Source: Aurantimonas endophytica (GTDB taxonomy: Bacteria; Pseudomonadota; Alphaproteobacteria; Rhizobiales; Rhizobiaceae). Taken from it: a stretch of 64,000 nucleotides of DNA. The stretch lies in contig NZ_JACIEM010000001.1 of the NCBI RefSeq assembly GCF_014196845.1, positions 744,001-808,000 of the forward strand, in the 5' to 3' direction. The position numbers were made by a program, and so were the translations under genes. The notes below the pieces were generated by a model, which saw only the letters and a list, made by a program, of their open reading frames with translations, had not been told where the DNA came from and ran no database searches. Positions 1 to 9,771 of this stretch are shown one piece after another (position 1 is the first letter of the stretch; each line of letters starts with the position of its first letter).

Positions 1-550
1 CCGCCGTCGTTGGATCGAGATTGCCGGTCGGCTCGTCAGCGAGCAGGACATGCGGCGAATTGGCAACCGCCCGGGCGATCGCCACGCGCTGCTGCTCGCC
101 GCCGGAAAGTTCGGCGGGGCGGTGCAAGGCGCGCTTGCCGATCCGCATGTAGTCGAGGAGCTCCTGCGCCCGAAGCTGCGCGTCGCTGCGACCGAGGCCG
201 AGAATCATCTGCGGCAGCATGACGTTCTCGATGGCTGAGAACTCCGGCAACAGGTGGTGGAACTGGTAGACGAAGCCGATCGACCGGCGCCGCATCTGGG
301 TCCGACGATCATCGCCCAGACTGCCGCACGCCTCGCCACCGACATACACCTCGCCGGTGTCGGGCCGCTCGAGCAGGCCGGCAATGTGCAGGAGGGTCGA
401 CTTGCCGGCGCCGGACGGCGCGACGAGCGCGATCATCTCGCCAGCGCGGACCTCCACCTCGGCGCCGTCGAGGATGGTGAGCTTGCCCTCGCCCTCCTTG
501 AAATGCCGACCGACCGCTTCGAGCCGCAGCGCAACGTTGTCCGTCATCAT
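1..550 (-). CDS. lolD: LolD, lipoprotein-releasing ABC transporter ATPase (C-terminus cut by window edge)
   Basis: Cytoplasmic ATPase that powers the LolCDE complex, which extracts outer-membrane lipoproteins from the inner membrane. The visible part reads [19 protein letters not shown], then Walker A (APSGAGKST), a Q-loop ([11 protein letters not shown]), the ABC signature [14 protein letters not shown] and Walker B ([12 protein letters not shown]). That pattern is typical of the LolD/MacB group. The start ATG overlaps the stop of the upstream permease gene in an ATGATGA arrangement, so the two are translationally coupled. A second ATG lies one codon downstream. The H-loop and C-terminus lie beyond position 1. 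The assignment as LolD rests on the permease partner. Confidence 0.93.
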   Translation of the reverse strand, partial: MMTDNVALRLEAVGRHFKEGEGKLTILDGAEVEVRAGEMIALVAPSGAGKSTLLHIAGLLERPDTGEVYVGGEACGSLGDDRRTQMRRRSIGFVYQFHHLLPEFSAIENVMLPQMILGLGRSDAQLRAQELLDYMRIGKRALHRPAELSGGEQQRVAIARAVANSPHVLLADEPTGNLDPTTA

Positions 551-1851
551 TCGTACCGTAATGCCTCGACCGGATCGAGCCGGGACGCCTGCCAGGACGG
601 CAGGATCGTCGCGACGAAGGAGAGGCCGACGGCCATCAGGACGACCAGCACGACCTCGGAGGCGTCGATCTCCGCCGGCAGCTGGCTGAGGAAATAGAAC
701 TCCGGGTTGAACAGCGTCGTCCCCGAAAGCCAGGAGAAGAACAGCCGGATGTTCTCGATGTTGAGGCAGAAGGCCGTGCCGAGGATCAGTCCGGCCAGCG
801 TGCCCGCCAGCCCGATCGAGGCGCCGGTGATCAGGAACACCCGCATCACCGCGCCCTTGGTGGCGCCCATCGTGCGCAGGATGGCGATGTCCCTGCCCTT
901 GTCCTTCACCAGCATGAAGAGACCGGAGATGATGTTCAGCGCCGCGACGAGGATGATCAGCGTCAGGATGATGAACATCACGTTCCGCTCGACCTGCAGC
1001 GCCGAGAAGAACGATTCGTTCTGGGTTTGCCAGGTGACCGTATAGGCCGGTCGTTGCGCCGCGGCCTCGATCTGCGGCTGCAACAGTCCCACCGCGTCGG
1101 GATCGTCGACAAAGAGCTCGATCGACTGGGCCTGCTCTTCCTGATTGAAGAACAGCTGGGCTTCGGTAAGCGGCATGTAGACATAGGCCGCGTCGTATTC
1201 CGACAGGCCGATCTCGAAGATCGCCTTGACCGGATAGGCCTTGACCCGCGGGGTCGTCCCGAGCGGCGTGACGTCGCCCTCCGGCGAGACGAGGGTGATG
1301 TTGTCGTCGAGGCGCAGTCCGAGCGCCTCCGCGAGACGTATGCCGATGGCGACGCCGCCGCCGGTATCGAAATCCGCCAGCGTTCCCTGGCGGATGTTCT
1401 CGGAGATCGGTGCCAGTTCGTCGAGATCGTCACCCCTCACACCCTTCACCAGGGCGCCCGTGCTGGTGGTGGCGGGACCGGACGCGAGCACCTGCCCCTG
1501 TACCAGCGGCATGGCGAAATCGACGCCCGGGACCGTCGCGACGCGCTGTGCGACGGCGTCGAAGTCGCGCAGCGGCTGGTCGATCGGATAGAGGATGACG
1601 TGGCCGTTGACGCCGAGGATGCGGGTCAGCAGCTCGCCGCGAAAACCGTTCATCACCGACATGACGATGATCAGCGCCGCAACGCCCAGCATGATGCCAA
1701 TGAAGGAGAAGCCGGCGATCACCGAGACGCCGGCGTCCCGCCGACGGGCGCGCAGATAACGCCCGGCGATCATCCACTCGAATCGCGAGAACGGCCGCGT
1801 CGAGCCGCGCTTTTGTGTCGAGCTCGCCGGTGCGAGGGTTGCTTCCGTCAA
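547..1851 (-). CDS. lolC: LolC/LolE-family lipoprotein-releasing permease
   Basis: Inner-membrane subunit of the lipoprotein sorting transporter, 434 residues. The layout is the FtsX/MacB fold. A first membrane helix lies near residues 45-70 ([20 protein letters not shown]), then a long periplasmic domain, then three helices in the C-terminal third ([50 protein letters not shown]). [14 protein letters not shown] near residue 24 is the usual N-terminal signature. The start appears to be TTG, sharing TTGA with the proS stop. An ATG at residue 27 would cut into the conserved N-terminus. Only one permease gene is seen, so I cannot say whether LolC or LolE is the better name. Confidence 0.92.
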   Translation of the reverse strand: MTEATLAPASSTQKRGSTRPFSRFEWMIAGRYLRARRRDAGVSVIAGFSFIGIMLGVAALIIVMSVMNGFRGELLTRILGVNGHVILYPIDQPLRDFDAVAQRVATVPGVDFAMPLVQGQVLASGPATTSTGALVKGVRGDDLDELAPISENIRQGTLADFDTGGGVAIGIRLAEALGLRLDDNITLVSPEGDVTPLGTTPRVKAYPVKAIFEIGLSEYDAAYVYMPLTEAQLFFNQEEQAQSIELFVDDPDAVGLLQPQIEAAAQRPAYTVTWQTQNESFFSALQVERNVMFIILTLIILVAALNIISGLFMLVKDKGRDIAILRTMGATKGAVMRVFLITGASIGLAGTLAGLILGTAFCLNIENIRLFFSWLSGTTLFNPEFYFLSQLPAEIDASEVVLVVLMAVGLSFVATILPSWQASRLDPVEALRYE

Positions 1852-3170
1852 GCCAGCACCCGGTCCAGGACCGAGGCAATCGGCAGGGTCTCTCGCTCGC
1901 CGGTCGCCCGGTTCTTGATCTCGGCCTCGCCCGCCTTGGCGCCGCGCGGTCCGACGATCAGCTGCAGCGGCAGGCCGATCAGGTCCATGGTCGCGAACTT
2001 CGCGCCGGCGCGCGTTTCCTGGTCGTCGTAGAGCACCTCGACGCCTGCCGCCTCGAGCTGCGCGTAGAGCTCGTCGCAGACGCGGTCGCAGTCGGCGTCG
2101 CCCGGCTTCATGTTGATCAGCCCGACATCGAAGGGCGCGACCGACTTTGGCCAGATGATGCCGTTCTCGTCATGCGAGGCCTCGATGATCGCCGCGAGCA
2201 GACGGCTCGGACCGATTCCGTAGGATCCCATGTGGACGGGAACGTCCTTCCCGTCCGGGCCGGTGACGACAGCATTCATCGGCTCGGAATATTTCGTGCC
2301 GAAGTGGAAAATATGGCCGACCTCGATGCCGCGGGCGGCCAGGCGCTCGTCCTCCGGCAAGGCATCCCAGGCGGTGGTGTCGTGCATCTCGTCCGTCGCC
2401 GCATACGGCGTCGTCCAGGTATCGACGATCGCCTTCAGGGCGGCCGGATCGGAAAAATCGACGTCGGCGCCGGGAACCGGCAGTTCGAGATAGTCCCGAT
2501 GGCAGAACACTTCGCTCTCGCCGGTGGCGGCGAGGATGATGAACTCGTGGCTGAGATCGCCGCCGATCGGGCCGGTGTCGGCACGCATCGGGATCGCCTT
2601 CAGGCCGCAGCGCTCGAAGGTCCGCAGATAGGCGACGAACATCCGGTCATAGGAAACGCGGGCGGACTCGAAGTCGAGGTCGAAGGAGTAGGCATCCTTC
2701 ATGAGGAATTCGCGGCTGCGCATCACCCCGAAGCGCGGCCGGACCTCGTCCCGGAACTTCCACTGGATGTGGTAGAGGTTGAGCGGCAGGTCCTTGTAGG
2801 AGCGCACGGACGAGCGGAAGATGTCGGTGACCATCTCCTCGTTGGTCGGCCCGAACAGGAGGTCGCGACCGTGGCGATCCTCGATGCGCAGCATCTCCTT
2901 GCCGTAATCCTCGTAGCGCCCGCTCTCGCGCCACAGGTCGGACGACTGGATGGTCGGCATCAGCAGTTCGATCGCGCCGGAGCGGTCCTGCTCTTCGCGG
3001 ACGATCTTGCACACCCGGTCGAGGACCCGCTTGCCGAGCGGCAGGAACGAATAGATCCCCGCCGCCTGCTGCCGGATCATGCCGGCCCGCAGCATCAGCC
3101 GATGCGATACGATCTCGGCTTCCTTCGGCGTTTCCTTGAGAATGGGCAGAAAATATCGCGACAGGCGCAT
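1848..3170 (-). CDS. proS: Prolyl-tRNA synthetase (short alphaproteobacterial type)
   Basis: Class II aminoacyl-tRNA synthetase charging tRNA-Pro, 440 residues. The start [19 protein letters not shown] is the family N-terminus. An in-frame GTG 33 bases upstream has no ribosome binding site. Motif 2 ([22 protein letters not shown]) and motif 3 ([16 protein letters not shown]) are visible, and the anticodon-binding domain fills the last 100 residues. Length and alignment show that the roughly 180-residue editing insertion of E. coli-type ProS is absent, as is normal for this alphaproteobacterial subgroup. The stop overlaps the start of the Lol permease gene by four bases. Confidence 0.96.
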   Translation of the reverse strand: MRLSRYFLPILKETPKEAEIVSHRLMLRAGMIRQQAAGIYSFLPLGKRVLDRVCKIVREEQDRSGAIELLMPTIQSSDLWRESGRYEDYGKEMLRIEDRHGRDLLFGPTNEEMVTDIFRSSVRSYKDLPLNLYHIQWKFRDEVRPRFGVMRSREFLMKDAYSFDLDFESARVSYDRMFVAYLRTFERCGLKAIPMRADTGPIGGDLSHEFIILAATGESEVFCHRDYLELPVPGADVDFSDPAALKAIVDTWTTPYAATDEMHDTTAWDALPEDERLAARGIEVGHIFHFGTKYSEPMNAVVTGPDGKDVPVHMGSYGIGPSRLLAAIIEASHDENGIIWPKSVAPFDVGLINMKPGDADCDRVCDELYAQLEAAGVEVLYDDQETRAGAKFATMDLIGLPLQLIVGPRGAKAGEAEIKNRATGERETLPIASVLDRVLA

Positions 3171-3330
3171 GATGAGTCCGGTCAGAGTCGGTGTCGGCAG
3201 CACGAGGGGCCACGGAGCCGCCTCATAACCGTTAGACTGGAGAATGGGAAGGCGGGATGGCCCGGCACCGAGCGCGCGGAACGAAGACCGACGTCATGAC
3301 ATCAAAATTTCACAACGCCGCAAATTTCGC

Positions 3331-3359
3331 GTGACAAGACGCGGCGGTCTGGCTAACGT
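3331..3359 (+). promoter_or_regulatory. Candidate promoter for the small RNA downstream
   Basis: GTGACA and TAACGT are separated by 17 bases and would start RNA near position 3366. A CTATAA at 3366-3371 also resembles a rhizobial -10 box, but I see no good -35 at the right distance from it. The start site is therefore uncertain by about 12 bases. Confidence 0.4.
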
Positions 3360-3365
3360 TCGGCC

Positions 3366-3521
3366 CTATAAAGAAGGCGCCCGTGAGGCGCCGACTGCGG
3401 TCTAGTCTCGGGAGGACGCGGTTTCCGGCGCGACATATTGTTGCAGCCCCGAACAAAGTCTTCGGTGTGAAATCCAGGCACGCAACTTCATGATGCAAGG
3501 CGAAAGCCTTGCATTTTTTTT
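3366..3521 (+). ncRNA. Candidate trans-acting small RNA, possibly of the alpha-r9 (Smr9C) family
   Basis: The 410-base gap between proS and the DUF1467 gene contains no credible protein gene. On the plus strand, opposite to both neighbours, it ends in a clear intrinsic terminator. The RNA would be about 145-155 nt. It would carry a 5' hairpin (GGCGCC, loop CGTGA, GGCGCC at 3375-3391), a central unpaired stretch and the terminator hairpin. From memory, the Sinorhizobium meliloti sRNA Smr9C (alpha-r9 family, about 149 nt) lies between proS and a DUF1467-type gene on the strand opposite proS. Position, strand and length therefore agree. The family name is inferred from synteny and I have not aligned the sequences. 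Confidence 0.6.
3494..3521 (+). terminator. Intrinsic terminator of the small RNA
   Basis: Perfect stem GCAAGGC / GCCTTGC with a GAAA tetraloop, extended by T/A pairs and followed by eight T residues. The T-run is on the plus strand only, which sets the direction. Confidence 0.85.
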
Positions 3522-3580
3522 GCCCCCGGCTTTGCCAAGTCCGCCTCCTGGTCGGCCATCGGCCGATCAGCGCCTCGGGC

Positions 3581-3847
3581 TCAGCTATGCGGGATGAAGT
3601 TGGGGAAGTCGTCGGGGCTGAGTCCCCAGACCTGGGTGACCAGATAGAACACGACGAAGATCACGCTCGCCAGCAGCGTCGTCTGGACGAACTTGCGTCC
3701 CATGCGGGCCTCGGACGGCGCCCCGTGGTCGGTGCCGAGCGTCACCTGATCGTTTTCGATCTGCGAGCGGTGGCCGAGCGGCAGGATGACGAAAAGCGAC
3801 GTCCACCAGATGATGAAATAAACGGCGAGTGCCGAGATCCAGCCCAT
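3581..3847 (-). CDS. DUF1467 family small membrane protein
   Basis: An 88-residue protein with two predicted membrane helices: ISALAVYFIIWWTSLFVILP near residues 3-22 and TTLLASVIFVVFYLVTQVWG near residues 56-76. A short charged loop of about 30 residues lies between them. It matches the DUF1467 family, which is common in alphaproteobacteria and has no assigned function. I place the start at the ATG with AGGAGG seven bases upstream. A GTG six bases earlier is too close to that site. It follows mce with almost no gap, so it is cotranscribed with the complex I block. Confidence 0.85.
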   Translation of the reverse strand: MGWISALAVYFIIWWTSLFVILPLGHRSQIENDQVTLGTDHGAPSEARMGRKFVQTTLLASVIFVVFYLVTQVWGLSPDDFPNFIPHS

Positions 3848-3849
3848 CG

Positions 3850-4254
3850 TCACGCCTCCTCTAGTTCGGTGAGTGTCCCGAACAGGTCGCCCGGATGCAC
3901 GAAAAGCACCGGCTTGCCGTGGGCCCCGGTCCGGGGTTCCCCGTCTCCGACGACCCGGCCACCAGCGGCCAGGATCCGGTCGCGCGCCGCGCGAATGTCG
4001 TTCACTTCATAGCACACATGATGCATGCCGCCTTTTGGGCTCTTTGCCAGGAAAGCCGCAATCGGCGAATTGTCGCCGAGGGGTTCAAGCAGCTCGATCT
4101 TGGTGTTGCCGAGATCGACGAACACCACCGTCACGCCATGCTCCGGCAGCGCCACCGGTGCCGAAATCTCGGCACCGAGCATAGCCTGGTAGCGCTCGAC
4201 CGCCGCGGAAAGATCCGGGACGGCGAGCGCTACATGGTTCAGGCGACCGAGCAT
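3850..4254 (-). CDS. mce: Methylmalonyl-CoA epimerase
   Basis: Interconverts (2R)- and (2S)-methylmalonyl-CoA in propionyl-CoA metabolism; cytoplasmic. The 134 residues form two vicinal-oxygen-chelate modules. The metal ligands of the family are visible: H in GRLNHVALAV near residue 7, the E/H pair in KIELLEPLG and GGMHHVCYEV, and E in GTLTELEEA at the C-terminus. Length is typical. The gene sits nine bases after rnj and overlaps the next gene's ribosome binding site, consistent with an operon. No mutase gene is in the window. Confidence 0.93.
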   Translation of the reverse strand: MLGRLNHVALAVPDLSAAVERYQAMLGAEISAPVALPEHGVTVVFVDLGNTKIELLEPLGDNSPIAAFLAKSPKGGMHHVCYEVNDIRAARDRILAAGGRVVGDGEPRTGAHGKPVLFVHPGDLFGTLTELEEA

Positions 4255-4263
4255 GGCAGGTCC

Positions 4264-5946
4264 TCAGGAACGGGTGACGAACACCGTCACGATCGGCTTC
4301 TTGCCCCAGGCCTCGAAGGCTGCGCCGCGAACGGCACGCCGCACCGCTTCGGCAACGAGGTCGAGGTCCTTGCGCCGGTTGGGCGGGATACTCTCGACGG
4401 CGCCCGCGGCGGCGTCGATCATGATCTCCTCGATCTCCTCGCCGCCCGCGTCGTCCTTCGGCATGCCCAGCGCGACGAGATCGGGATCCTCGCGCATCTG
4501 CAGCTTGGCGGTCAATTCGACCAGCACCGAGACCTGGCCGACATTCGACAGCCGGCGGCGCTCGTTGATGCCCATCTCCTCGGCCGAGCCGATCAGGCGG
4601 CCGTCCTTGTAGAGGCGGCCGACCGGGACCTCGTCGATGATCGCGGCAGCCCCCGGCGACAGACGGACGACGCCGCCATTGCGCACCGGGATGACTTCAC
4701 GAACGCCGAGTTCGCTCGCCAGCAGCGCGTGCGCCGTCAGATGCGCCGCCTCGCCATGGGCGGGGATGGCGATCTTCGGACGCACCCATTCGTACATCTG
4801 GCGCATCTCGCTGCGGCGCGGATGGCCGGAGACGTGGACGAGCTTGGCGCCGTCCTCCAGCACCTCGATGCCGCGTTCGATCAGGGCGTTCTTGATCTCG
4901 ATGATGCCCTTCTCGTTGCCAGGGATCGATCGGGAGGAGAAGATCACCAGGTCGCCCTTGGAGAGCGATACCGAGGGATGTTCGTTGCGCGACAGGCGTG
5001 CCAATGCCGCGCGGGGCTCGCCCTGGCTGCCGGTGAGGATGATCACAGCCTTTTCCGGCGGTATGTAGCCGAAATCCTGCTCGCCGAGGAATGGCGGGAT
5101 CCCCTCCAGATAGCCGAGTTCGCCCGCGACGTCGCACACCCGCCGCATCGACCGGCCCATCAGCAGCACCTGACGGCCCGCATCGCGCGCGGCGGCCGCG
5201 ATCGACCGGATCCGGCCGACATTGGAGGAGAAGGTGGTCACCGCGACGCGGCCCTTGGCGCTGCGGATGATGTCGCCGAGCGAAGCGGAGACTTCCTTCT
5301 CGCTGGGGCTGATGCCTTCGCGCATGGCGTTGGTCGAATCGGCGACCATCGCCAGAACGCCCTCATCGCCGATCTCGCGCAGACGCTTCTCGTCGGTCGG
5401 CTTGCCGAGGACGGGCGTCGCGTCGATCTTCCAGTCGCCGGTGTGGACGACCGTGCCGGCGGGCGAGCGGATGGCCAGCGCGACCGGTTCGGGGATCGAG
5501 TGGGTGACGTTGATCGCCTCGATCTCGAATGGTCCGACCTTGAATCGGTCGCCCGCCGCGAAGATCTCGACCGGGATTTTTGGCGCCCCCGCCTCGCCTT
5601 CCCGCTTGGCCGCGAGCAGCGCTGCCGTGAAGGCCGTCGCATAGACCGGTACCTTGTTCAGCCGCGGCCAGAGGTCGAGCAGCGCGCCGTAATGGTCCTC
5701 ATGGGCATGGGTGATGACGATGCCCTTCAGCGCGTGCTTCTCTTCCTCGAGAAAACGCGTGTCGGGAAAGATCAGATCGGCGCCCGGGAAATCCGGCCCG
5801 GCGAAGGAGACGCCGCAATCCACCATGATCCACTCGCGGTCTTCTTCCGGACCATAGCCGTAGAGGGCGAGATTCATACCGATCTCGCCGATGCCGCCTA
5901 GCGGCACGAACAGTAGCTCACTCAAACTTTTCTTCTTTCGCGTCAT
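4264..5946 (-). CDS. rnj: Ribonuclease J
   Basis: Beta-CASP metallo-beta-lactamase ribonuclease with 5'-exo and endo activity, acting in mRNA decay and rRNA maturation; about 560 residues. The N-terminus reads FVPLGGIGEIGMNLALYGYG. The zinc-binding HAHEDH motif is in ITHAHEDHYGALL near residue 75, a second metal motif is in VVHTGDWKID, and the beta-CASP domain follows with VHVSGHPRRSEM near residue 385. I chose the ATG giving MTRKKKSLSELLF. A TTG five codons upstream is less likely. The gene belongs to the block downstream of nuoN and birA, an order conserved in rhizobia. Confidence 0.95.
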   Translation of the reverse strand: MTRKKKSLSELLFVPLGGIGEIGMNLALYGYGPEEDREWIMVDCGVSFAGPDFPGADLIFPDTRFLEEEKHALKGIVITHAHEDHYGALLDLWPRLNKVPVYATAFTAALLAAKREGEAGAPKIPVEIFAAGDRFKVGPFEIEAINVTHSIPEPVALAIRSPAGTVVHTGDWKIDATPVLGKPTDEKRLREIGDEGVLAMVADSTNAMREGISPSEKEVSASLGDIIRSAKGRVAVTTFSSNVGRIRSIAAAARDAGRQVLLMGRSMRRVCDVAGELGYLEGIPPFLGEQDFGYIPPEKAVIILTGSQGEPRAALARLSRNEHPSVSLSKGDLVIFSSRSIPGNEKGIIEIKNALIERGIEVLEDGAKLVHVSGHPRRSEMRQMYEWVRPKIAIPAHGEAAHLTAHALLASELGVREVIPVRNGGVVRLSPGAAAIIDEVPVGRLYKDGRLIGSAEEMGINERRRLSNVGQVSVLVELTAKLQMREDPDLVALGMPKDDAGGEEIEEIMIDAAAGAVESIPPNRRKDLDLVAEAVRRAVRGAAFEAWGKKPIVTVFVTRS

Positions 5947-5985
5947 GTCACGGCGCGGCAAGGCCGCGCGCGATGGGTTTCGTTC

Positions 5986-6795
5986 TCAGTCCAAATTCGT
6001 CGTGGCGGCAGGAGCCGCAAAATCGGAGGGCGCCTTTCGGGCGTCTGCCTCCAGAAAGAAAAGGTCGCCGGCGGAAATCGCCGTGCGGGTCGCATCATCG
6101 CGCAGGAGGATCAGCCGTCCGTCCTCGTCGAGCGCCTCGAACCGCCCAGTCAGCGTCCGGTCCGCCATGGCGACACGGCAATCGGCGCCCACGCCAACCG
6201 CGACACCCAGCCATTCCCGCCGAACGGCATCGAAGCCACGTCCGCGATCAAAGCGTGAAAGCGCGTCGGCGAGACCTCCGGCCACGGCGCCGAAGACGGT
6301 ATCGAGCGCAAGATCGGGAGCCCCTTCCCGCGCCAGGCTGGTGACCGGATAGGGAGCCTCACCGGGTATCAGTGAAACGTTGACCCCGCAACCAATCACC
6401 ACCGCCATTCGACCATCGGGCAGCCGTTCGCTCTCCAGCAGGATACCGACCGCCTTGGCGCCACCGATCAGCACGTCGTTCGGCCATTTCACCGCGACAG
6501 CCGACCGGTCCGGCAAAAGCCGCGCCAGCCCGTCGCGAATCCCGAGCGAGGCGACGAGCGGCAGCTTGGACAAATGCTCCAGTGGTGCCGGATCGATGGT
6601 CAGCAGGCTGGCGTAGAGGTTGCCTCTTTCGGAGGCCCAGCTACGTCCCCGCCTGCCCCGCCCGGCGGATTGCCGTTCCGCCGTCACCCAGAGCGGGCCG
6701 GGATCGCCTGATCGCGCCGCTTCGAGCGCGATGCTGTTGGTCGAGGTGACCTCGCCCAGCGCCAGCCGCCGCAGCCCTGAAGACGCCGCGGCCAC
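5986..6795 (-). CDS. birA: Biotin--[acetyl-CoA-carboxylase] ligase (single-domain BirA)
   Basis: Activates biotin to biotinyl-AMP and attaches it to the biotin carboxyl carrier protein. The catalytic core is complete: GEVTSTNSIAL near residue 13, the GRGRRGRSW biotinyl-AMP loop near residue 44, KWPNDVLIGGAKAVGILLE and VIGCGVNVS. There is no N-terminal winged-helix DNA-binding domain, so it is a ligase and not the biotin repressor. The only suitable start is a GTG two bases after the nuoN stop, giving 269 residues. The reading frame stays open far upstream through nuoN, but that part is antisense-like frame noise. Confidence 0.92.
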   Translation of the reverse strand: MAAASSGLRRLALGEVTSTNSIALEAARSGDPGPLWVTAERQSAGRGRRGRSWASERGNLYASLLTIDPAPLEHLSKLPLVASLGIRDGLARLLPDRSAVAVKWPNDVLIGGAKAVGILLESERLPDGRMAVVIGCGVNVSLIPGEAPYPVTSLAREGAPDLALDTVFGAVAGGLADALSRFDRGRGFDAVRREWLGVAVGVGADCRVAMADRTLTGRFEALDEDGRLILLRDDATRTAISAGDLFFLEADARKAPSDFAAPAATTNLD

Positions 6796-6797
6796 CC

Positions 6798-8240
6798 CTA
6801 GAAGAAGGTCCGGGCGGCGGCCTCGGCCGCCGCGAAGATCGGGCCGCCGACGAGCAGATAGACCGGGAAGATGAACAGCGCCGAGACACCGAGCACGACC
6901 CGCAGTTCCATCGCCATCGGGACGAAATCCTCCGAGGCGTCGTCGAACCACATCACCTTGACGATCCGCAGGTAGTAATAGAGGCCCACGACGCTCGCGA
7001 GGACACCGATCACGGCGAGCGCATAGAGCCCCGCCTCGACCGCCGCCATGAAGACGAAGTACTTGGCGAAGAATCCGGCCAGCGGCGGCAGGCCGGCGAG
7101 CGACAGCATCAGGATGGTCAGGAACAGCGCCATGGCGGGGTTGGTCTTCGACAGGCCAGCCAGGTCGTCGATGTCCTCGACCATGCCGTCCCTGCGGCGC
7201 ATGGCAAGGATGACCGCGAAGCTGCCGAGCGTCATGGCCAGGTAGATAGCCATGTAGAGCAGCACGCCGCGCACGCCCTCGGCCGTCGCGGCGGACAGGC
7301 CGACCAGCGCGTAGCCCATATGGCTGATCGACGAATAGGCCATCAGCCGCTTGATGTTGCGCTGACCAATCGCCGCGAACGCACCGAACGCCATCGAGGC
7401 GATCGAGATGAAAACCAGCACCTGCTGCCAGTCGACGGAAAGCGGCTGGAAGCCCTGCACCGTGAAGCGGGTGAGGATGGCCATCGCGGCGACCTTCGGC
7501 GCCCCGGCCATGAAGGCCGTGATCGGCGTCGGGGCACCCTCGTAGACGTCCGGGGTCCACATATGGAACGGCACGGCGGAGATCTTGAAGGCGAGGCCGG
7601 CGAGGACGAAGACCAGGCCGATGATGACGCCGAGCGAGCGTTCGCCGAGCGCGACCGACGCGGCGATCGCCTGGAATTCGATCTGGCCCGTAAAGCCGTA
7701 GATCAGCGATGCGCCGTAGAGCAGCATGCCCGAGGACAGTGCGCCGAGGACGAAATATTTGAGGCCCGCCTCCGTGGAACGGACGGAATCGCGGTTGATC
7801 GCGGCGAGCACGTAGATCGCCAGCGACTGCAGCTCGAGCCCGAGATAGAGGCCGATCATGTCCCCGGCCGAGACCATCATCATCATGCCGGTGGTCGACA
7901 GGACGATCAGCACCGGGAATTCGAAGCGGTTGAAGCGCTCGCTCTCGGCAAAGCCCACCGACATCACCACGGCCGCCGCCGCGCCGATTAGCACCAGCAC
8001 CTTCATGAACACGGCGAACGGATCGAGGATGAAGGATCCGCCGAACGCCGTGCCGAGTGGCGTGACCAGCACCAGCCACAGGCCGGCTATGATGATCAGT
8101 GCCACCGAAAGGCCGGTGACGGTCTGGGCACTGCGCTCTCCGGCGAAGACGCCGTACATCAGCAGCAGCATAGCGCCGACCGCCATGATCAGCTCGGGCG
8201 CGACGATCGGAAGGCTCGTGGCCAACATGTCCGAAAGCAT
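6798..8240 (-). CDS. nuoN: NADH-quinone oxidoreductase subunit N
   Basis: Proton-pumping membrane subunit of complex I, 480 residues with about 14 predicted helices. It is related to Mrp antiporters. Recognisable stretches are [14 protein letters not shown] (with the key glutamate), [44 protein letters not shown] (lysine and proline-broken helix) and [18 protein letters not shown]. Length fits bacterial NuoN. It is the last nuo gene; birA begins two bases after its stop. Confidence 0.97.
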   Translation of the reverse strand: MLSDMLATSLPIVAPELIMAVGAMLLLMYGVFAGERSAQTVTGLSVALIIIAGLWLVLVTPLGTAFGGSFILDPFAVFMKVLVLIGAAAAVVMSVGFAESERFNRFEFPVLIVLSTTGMMMMVSAGDMIGLYLGLELQSLAIYVLAAINRDSVRSTEAGLKYFVLGALSSGMLLYGASLIYGFTGQIEFQAIAASVALGERSLGVIIGLVFVLAGLAFKISAVPFHMWTPDVYEGAPTPITAFMAGAPKVAAMAILTRFTVQGFQPLSVDWQQVLVFISIASMAFGAFAAIGQRNIKRLMAYSSISHMGYALVGLSAATAEGVRGVLLYMAIYLAMTLGSFAVILAMRRRDGMVEDIDDLAGLSKTNPAMALFLTILMLSLAGLPPLAGFFAKYFVFMAAVEAGLYALAVIGVLASVVGLYYYLRIVKVMWFDDASEDFVPMAMELRVVLGVSALFIFPVYLLVGGPIFAAAEAAARTFF

Positions 8241-8259
8241 AGGCGTTCCGTTCCCGCTG

Positions 8260-9771
8260 TTACTGTGCCCGAGCGACCGCCGAGGCGGCTTCGAGCGCTG
8301 CCGTGTAGCCGCTGACGAGGTTCTCGACGGAGACGGCTGTCACGTTGAAGACCGGCATCGGATAGACGCCGAAGAAGATGATCAGGATCACCAGCGGATA
8401 GAGGAGAAGCTTCTCGCGCCGCGACAGGTCGAGGATCGAGCGCAGGCTCTCCTTCTCGAGCACGCCGTAGATCACCCGGCGATAGAGCCAGAGCGCGTAG
8501 GCGGCCGACAGGATCACGCCAGTCGCCGCGAAGATCGCGACCCAGGAATTTACCTGGAACACGCCGATCAGCGTCAGGAACTCGCCGACGAAGCCGCTGG
8601 TGCCCGGCAGGCCGACATTGGCCATGGTGAAGATCAGCATCACCACCGCGTAGTTCGGCATGCGGCTGACCAGCCCGCCATAAGCGGCGATTTCCCGCGT
8701 GTGCATGCGGTCGTAGATGACGCCGACACACAGGAACAGCGCGCCCGAGACCAGGCCGTGCGACAGCATCTGGAAAATCGCGCCTTCGACGCCCTGCTGG
8801 TTGGCGGCGAAGATGCCCATCGTCACGAAGCCCATATGCGCGACGGACGAATAGGCGATGAGCTTCTTGATGTCCGTCTGCACCAACGCGACCAGCGAGG
8901 TGTAGATGATCGCGACGACCGACAGGGTGAACACCAGCGGCGCGAAGTCGGCGGACGCAAGCGGGAACATCGGCAGCGAGAAGCGCAGGAAGCCGTAACC
9001 GCCCAGCTTCAGAAGGATGCCCGCGAGGATGACCGAACCCGCCGTCGGCGCCTCCACGTGCGCGTCGGGAAGCCAGGTGTGCACCGGCCACATCGGCATC
9101 TTCACCGCGAAGGAGGCAAAGAAGGCGAACCACAGCCAGGGCTGCATCGACGCCGGGAAGTCATGCGCCAGGAGATCCGGGATCGAGGTTGTGCCGGCAT
9201 CCCAGTACATCGCCATGATGGCGACCAGCATCAGCACCGAGCCGAGGAAGGTGTAGAGGAAGAACTTGTAGCTGGCGTAGATCCGCCGCTTGCCGCCCCA
9301 CACGCCGATGATAAGGAACATCGGGATCAGGCCGCCCTCGAAGAAGACGTAGAACAGCACGAGATCGAGCGCGCAGAAGACGCCGATGACCAGCGTCTCC
9401 AGGACGAGGAACGCGATCATGTACTCCTTCACCCGGAACTGCACCGACTCGTAGCTGGCGAGAATGCAGATCGGCATCAGGAACGTCGTCAGAATGACGA
9501 ACAGCATCGAAATGCCGTCGACGCCCATGTGATAGGTGATGCCGCCGCCCAGCCAGTCGGCCTGCTCGACCATCTGGAAGCCGGCGACGGTCGGGTCGAA
9601 ATCCACCCAGATCCACAGCGACAGGATGAAGGTGAACGCGGTCGTCCACAGCGCCACCGCGCGGATGTTCCGCCGCGCCAGATCATTGTCGTCGCGGATG
9701 AACAGGATCAGCAGCGCCCCGACCAGCGGCAGGAACGTGACGGTCGAGAGGATCGGCCAGTCGGTCATCAA
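8260..9771 (-). CDS. nuoM: NADH-quinone oxidoreductase subunit M
   Basis: Proton-pumping membrane subunit of complex I, 503 residues. Signature regions include [19 protein letters not shown], the essential glutamate in [17 protein letters not shown] near residue 145, [23 protein letters not shown] and [18 protein letters not shown]. Its start overlaps the nuoL stop by four bases (ATGA), so translation is coupled. Nineteen bases separate it from nuoN. Confidence 0.97.
   Translation of the reverse strand: MMTDWPILSTVTFLPLVGALLILFIRDDNDLARRNIRAVALWTTAFTFILSLWIWVDFDPTVAGFQMVEQADWLGGGITYHMGVDGISMLFVILTTFLMPICILASYESVQFRVKEYMIAFLVLETLVIGVFCALDLVLFYVFFEGGLIPMFLIIGVWGGKRRIYASYKFFLYTFLGSVLMLVAIMAMYWDAGTTSIPDLLAHDFPASMQPWLWFAFFASFAVKMPMWPVHTWLPDAHVEAPTAGSVILAGILLKLGGYGFLRFSLPMFPLASADFAPLVFTLSVVAIIYTSLVALVQTDIKKLIAYSSVAHMGFVTMGIFAANQQGVEGAIFQMLSHGLVSGALFLCVGVIYDRMHTREIAAYGGLVSRMPNYAVVMLIFTMANVGLPGTSGFVGEFLTLIGVFQVNSWVAIFAATGVILSAAYALWLYRRVIYGVLEKESLRSILDLSRREKLLLYPLVILIIFFGVYPMPVFNVTAVSVENLVSGYTAALEAASAVARAQ

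Noticed and set aside
3310-3498. 62-codon minus-strand frame between proS and the DUF1467 gene
   Set aside because: No ribosome binding site or family resemblance, and it lies antisense to the better-supported small RNA and its terminator.
5986-8079. 697-codon minus frame that could be read as a BirA fusion
   Set aside because: Only the last 269 codons are BirA; the upstream part is nuoN in the wrong frame.
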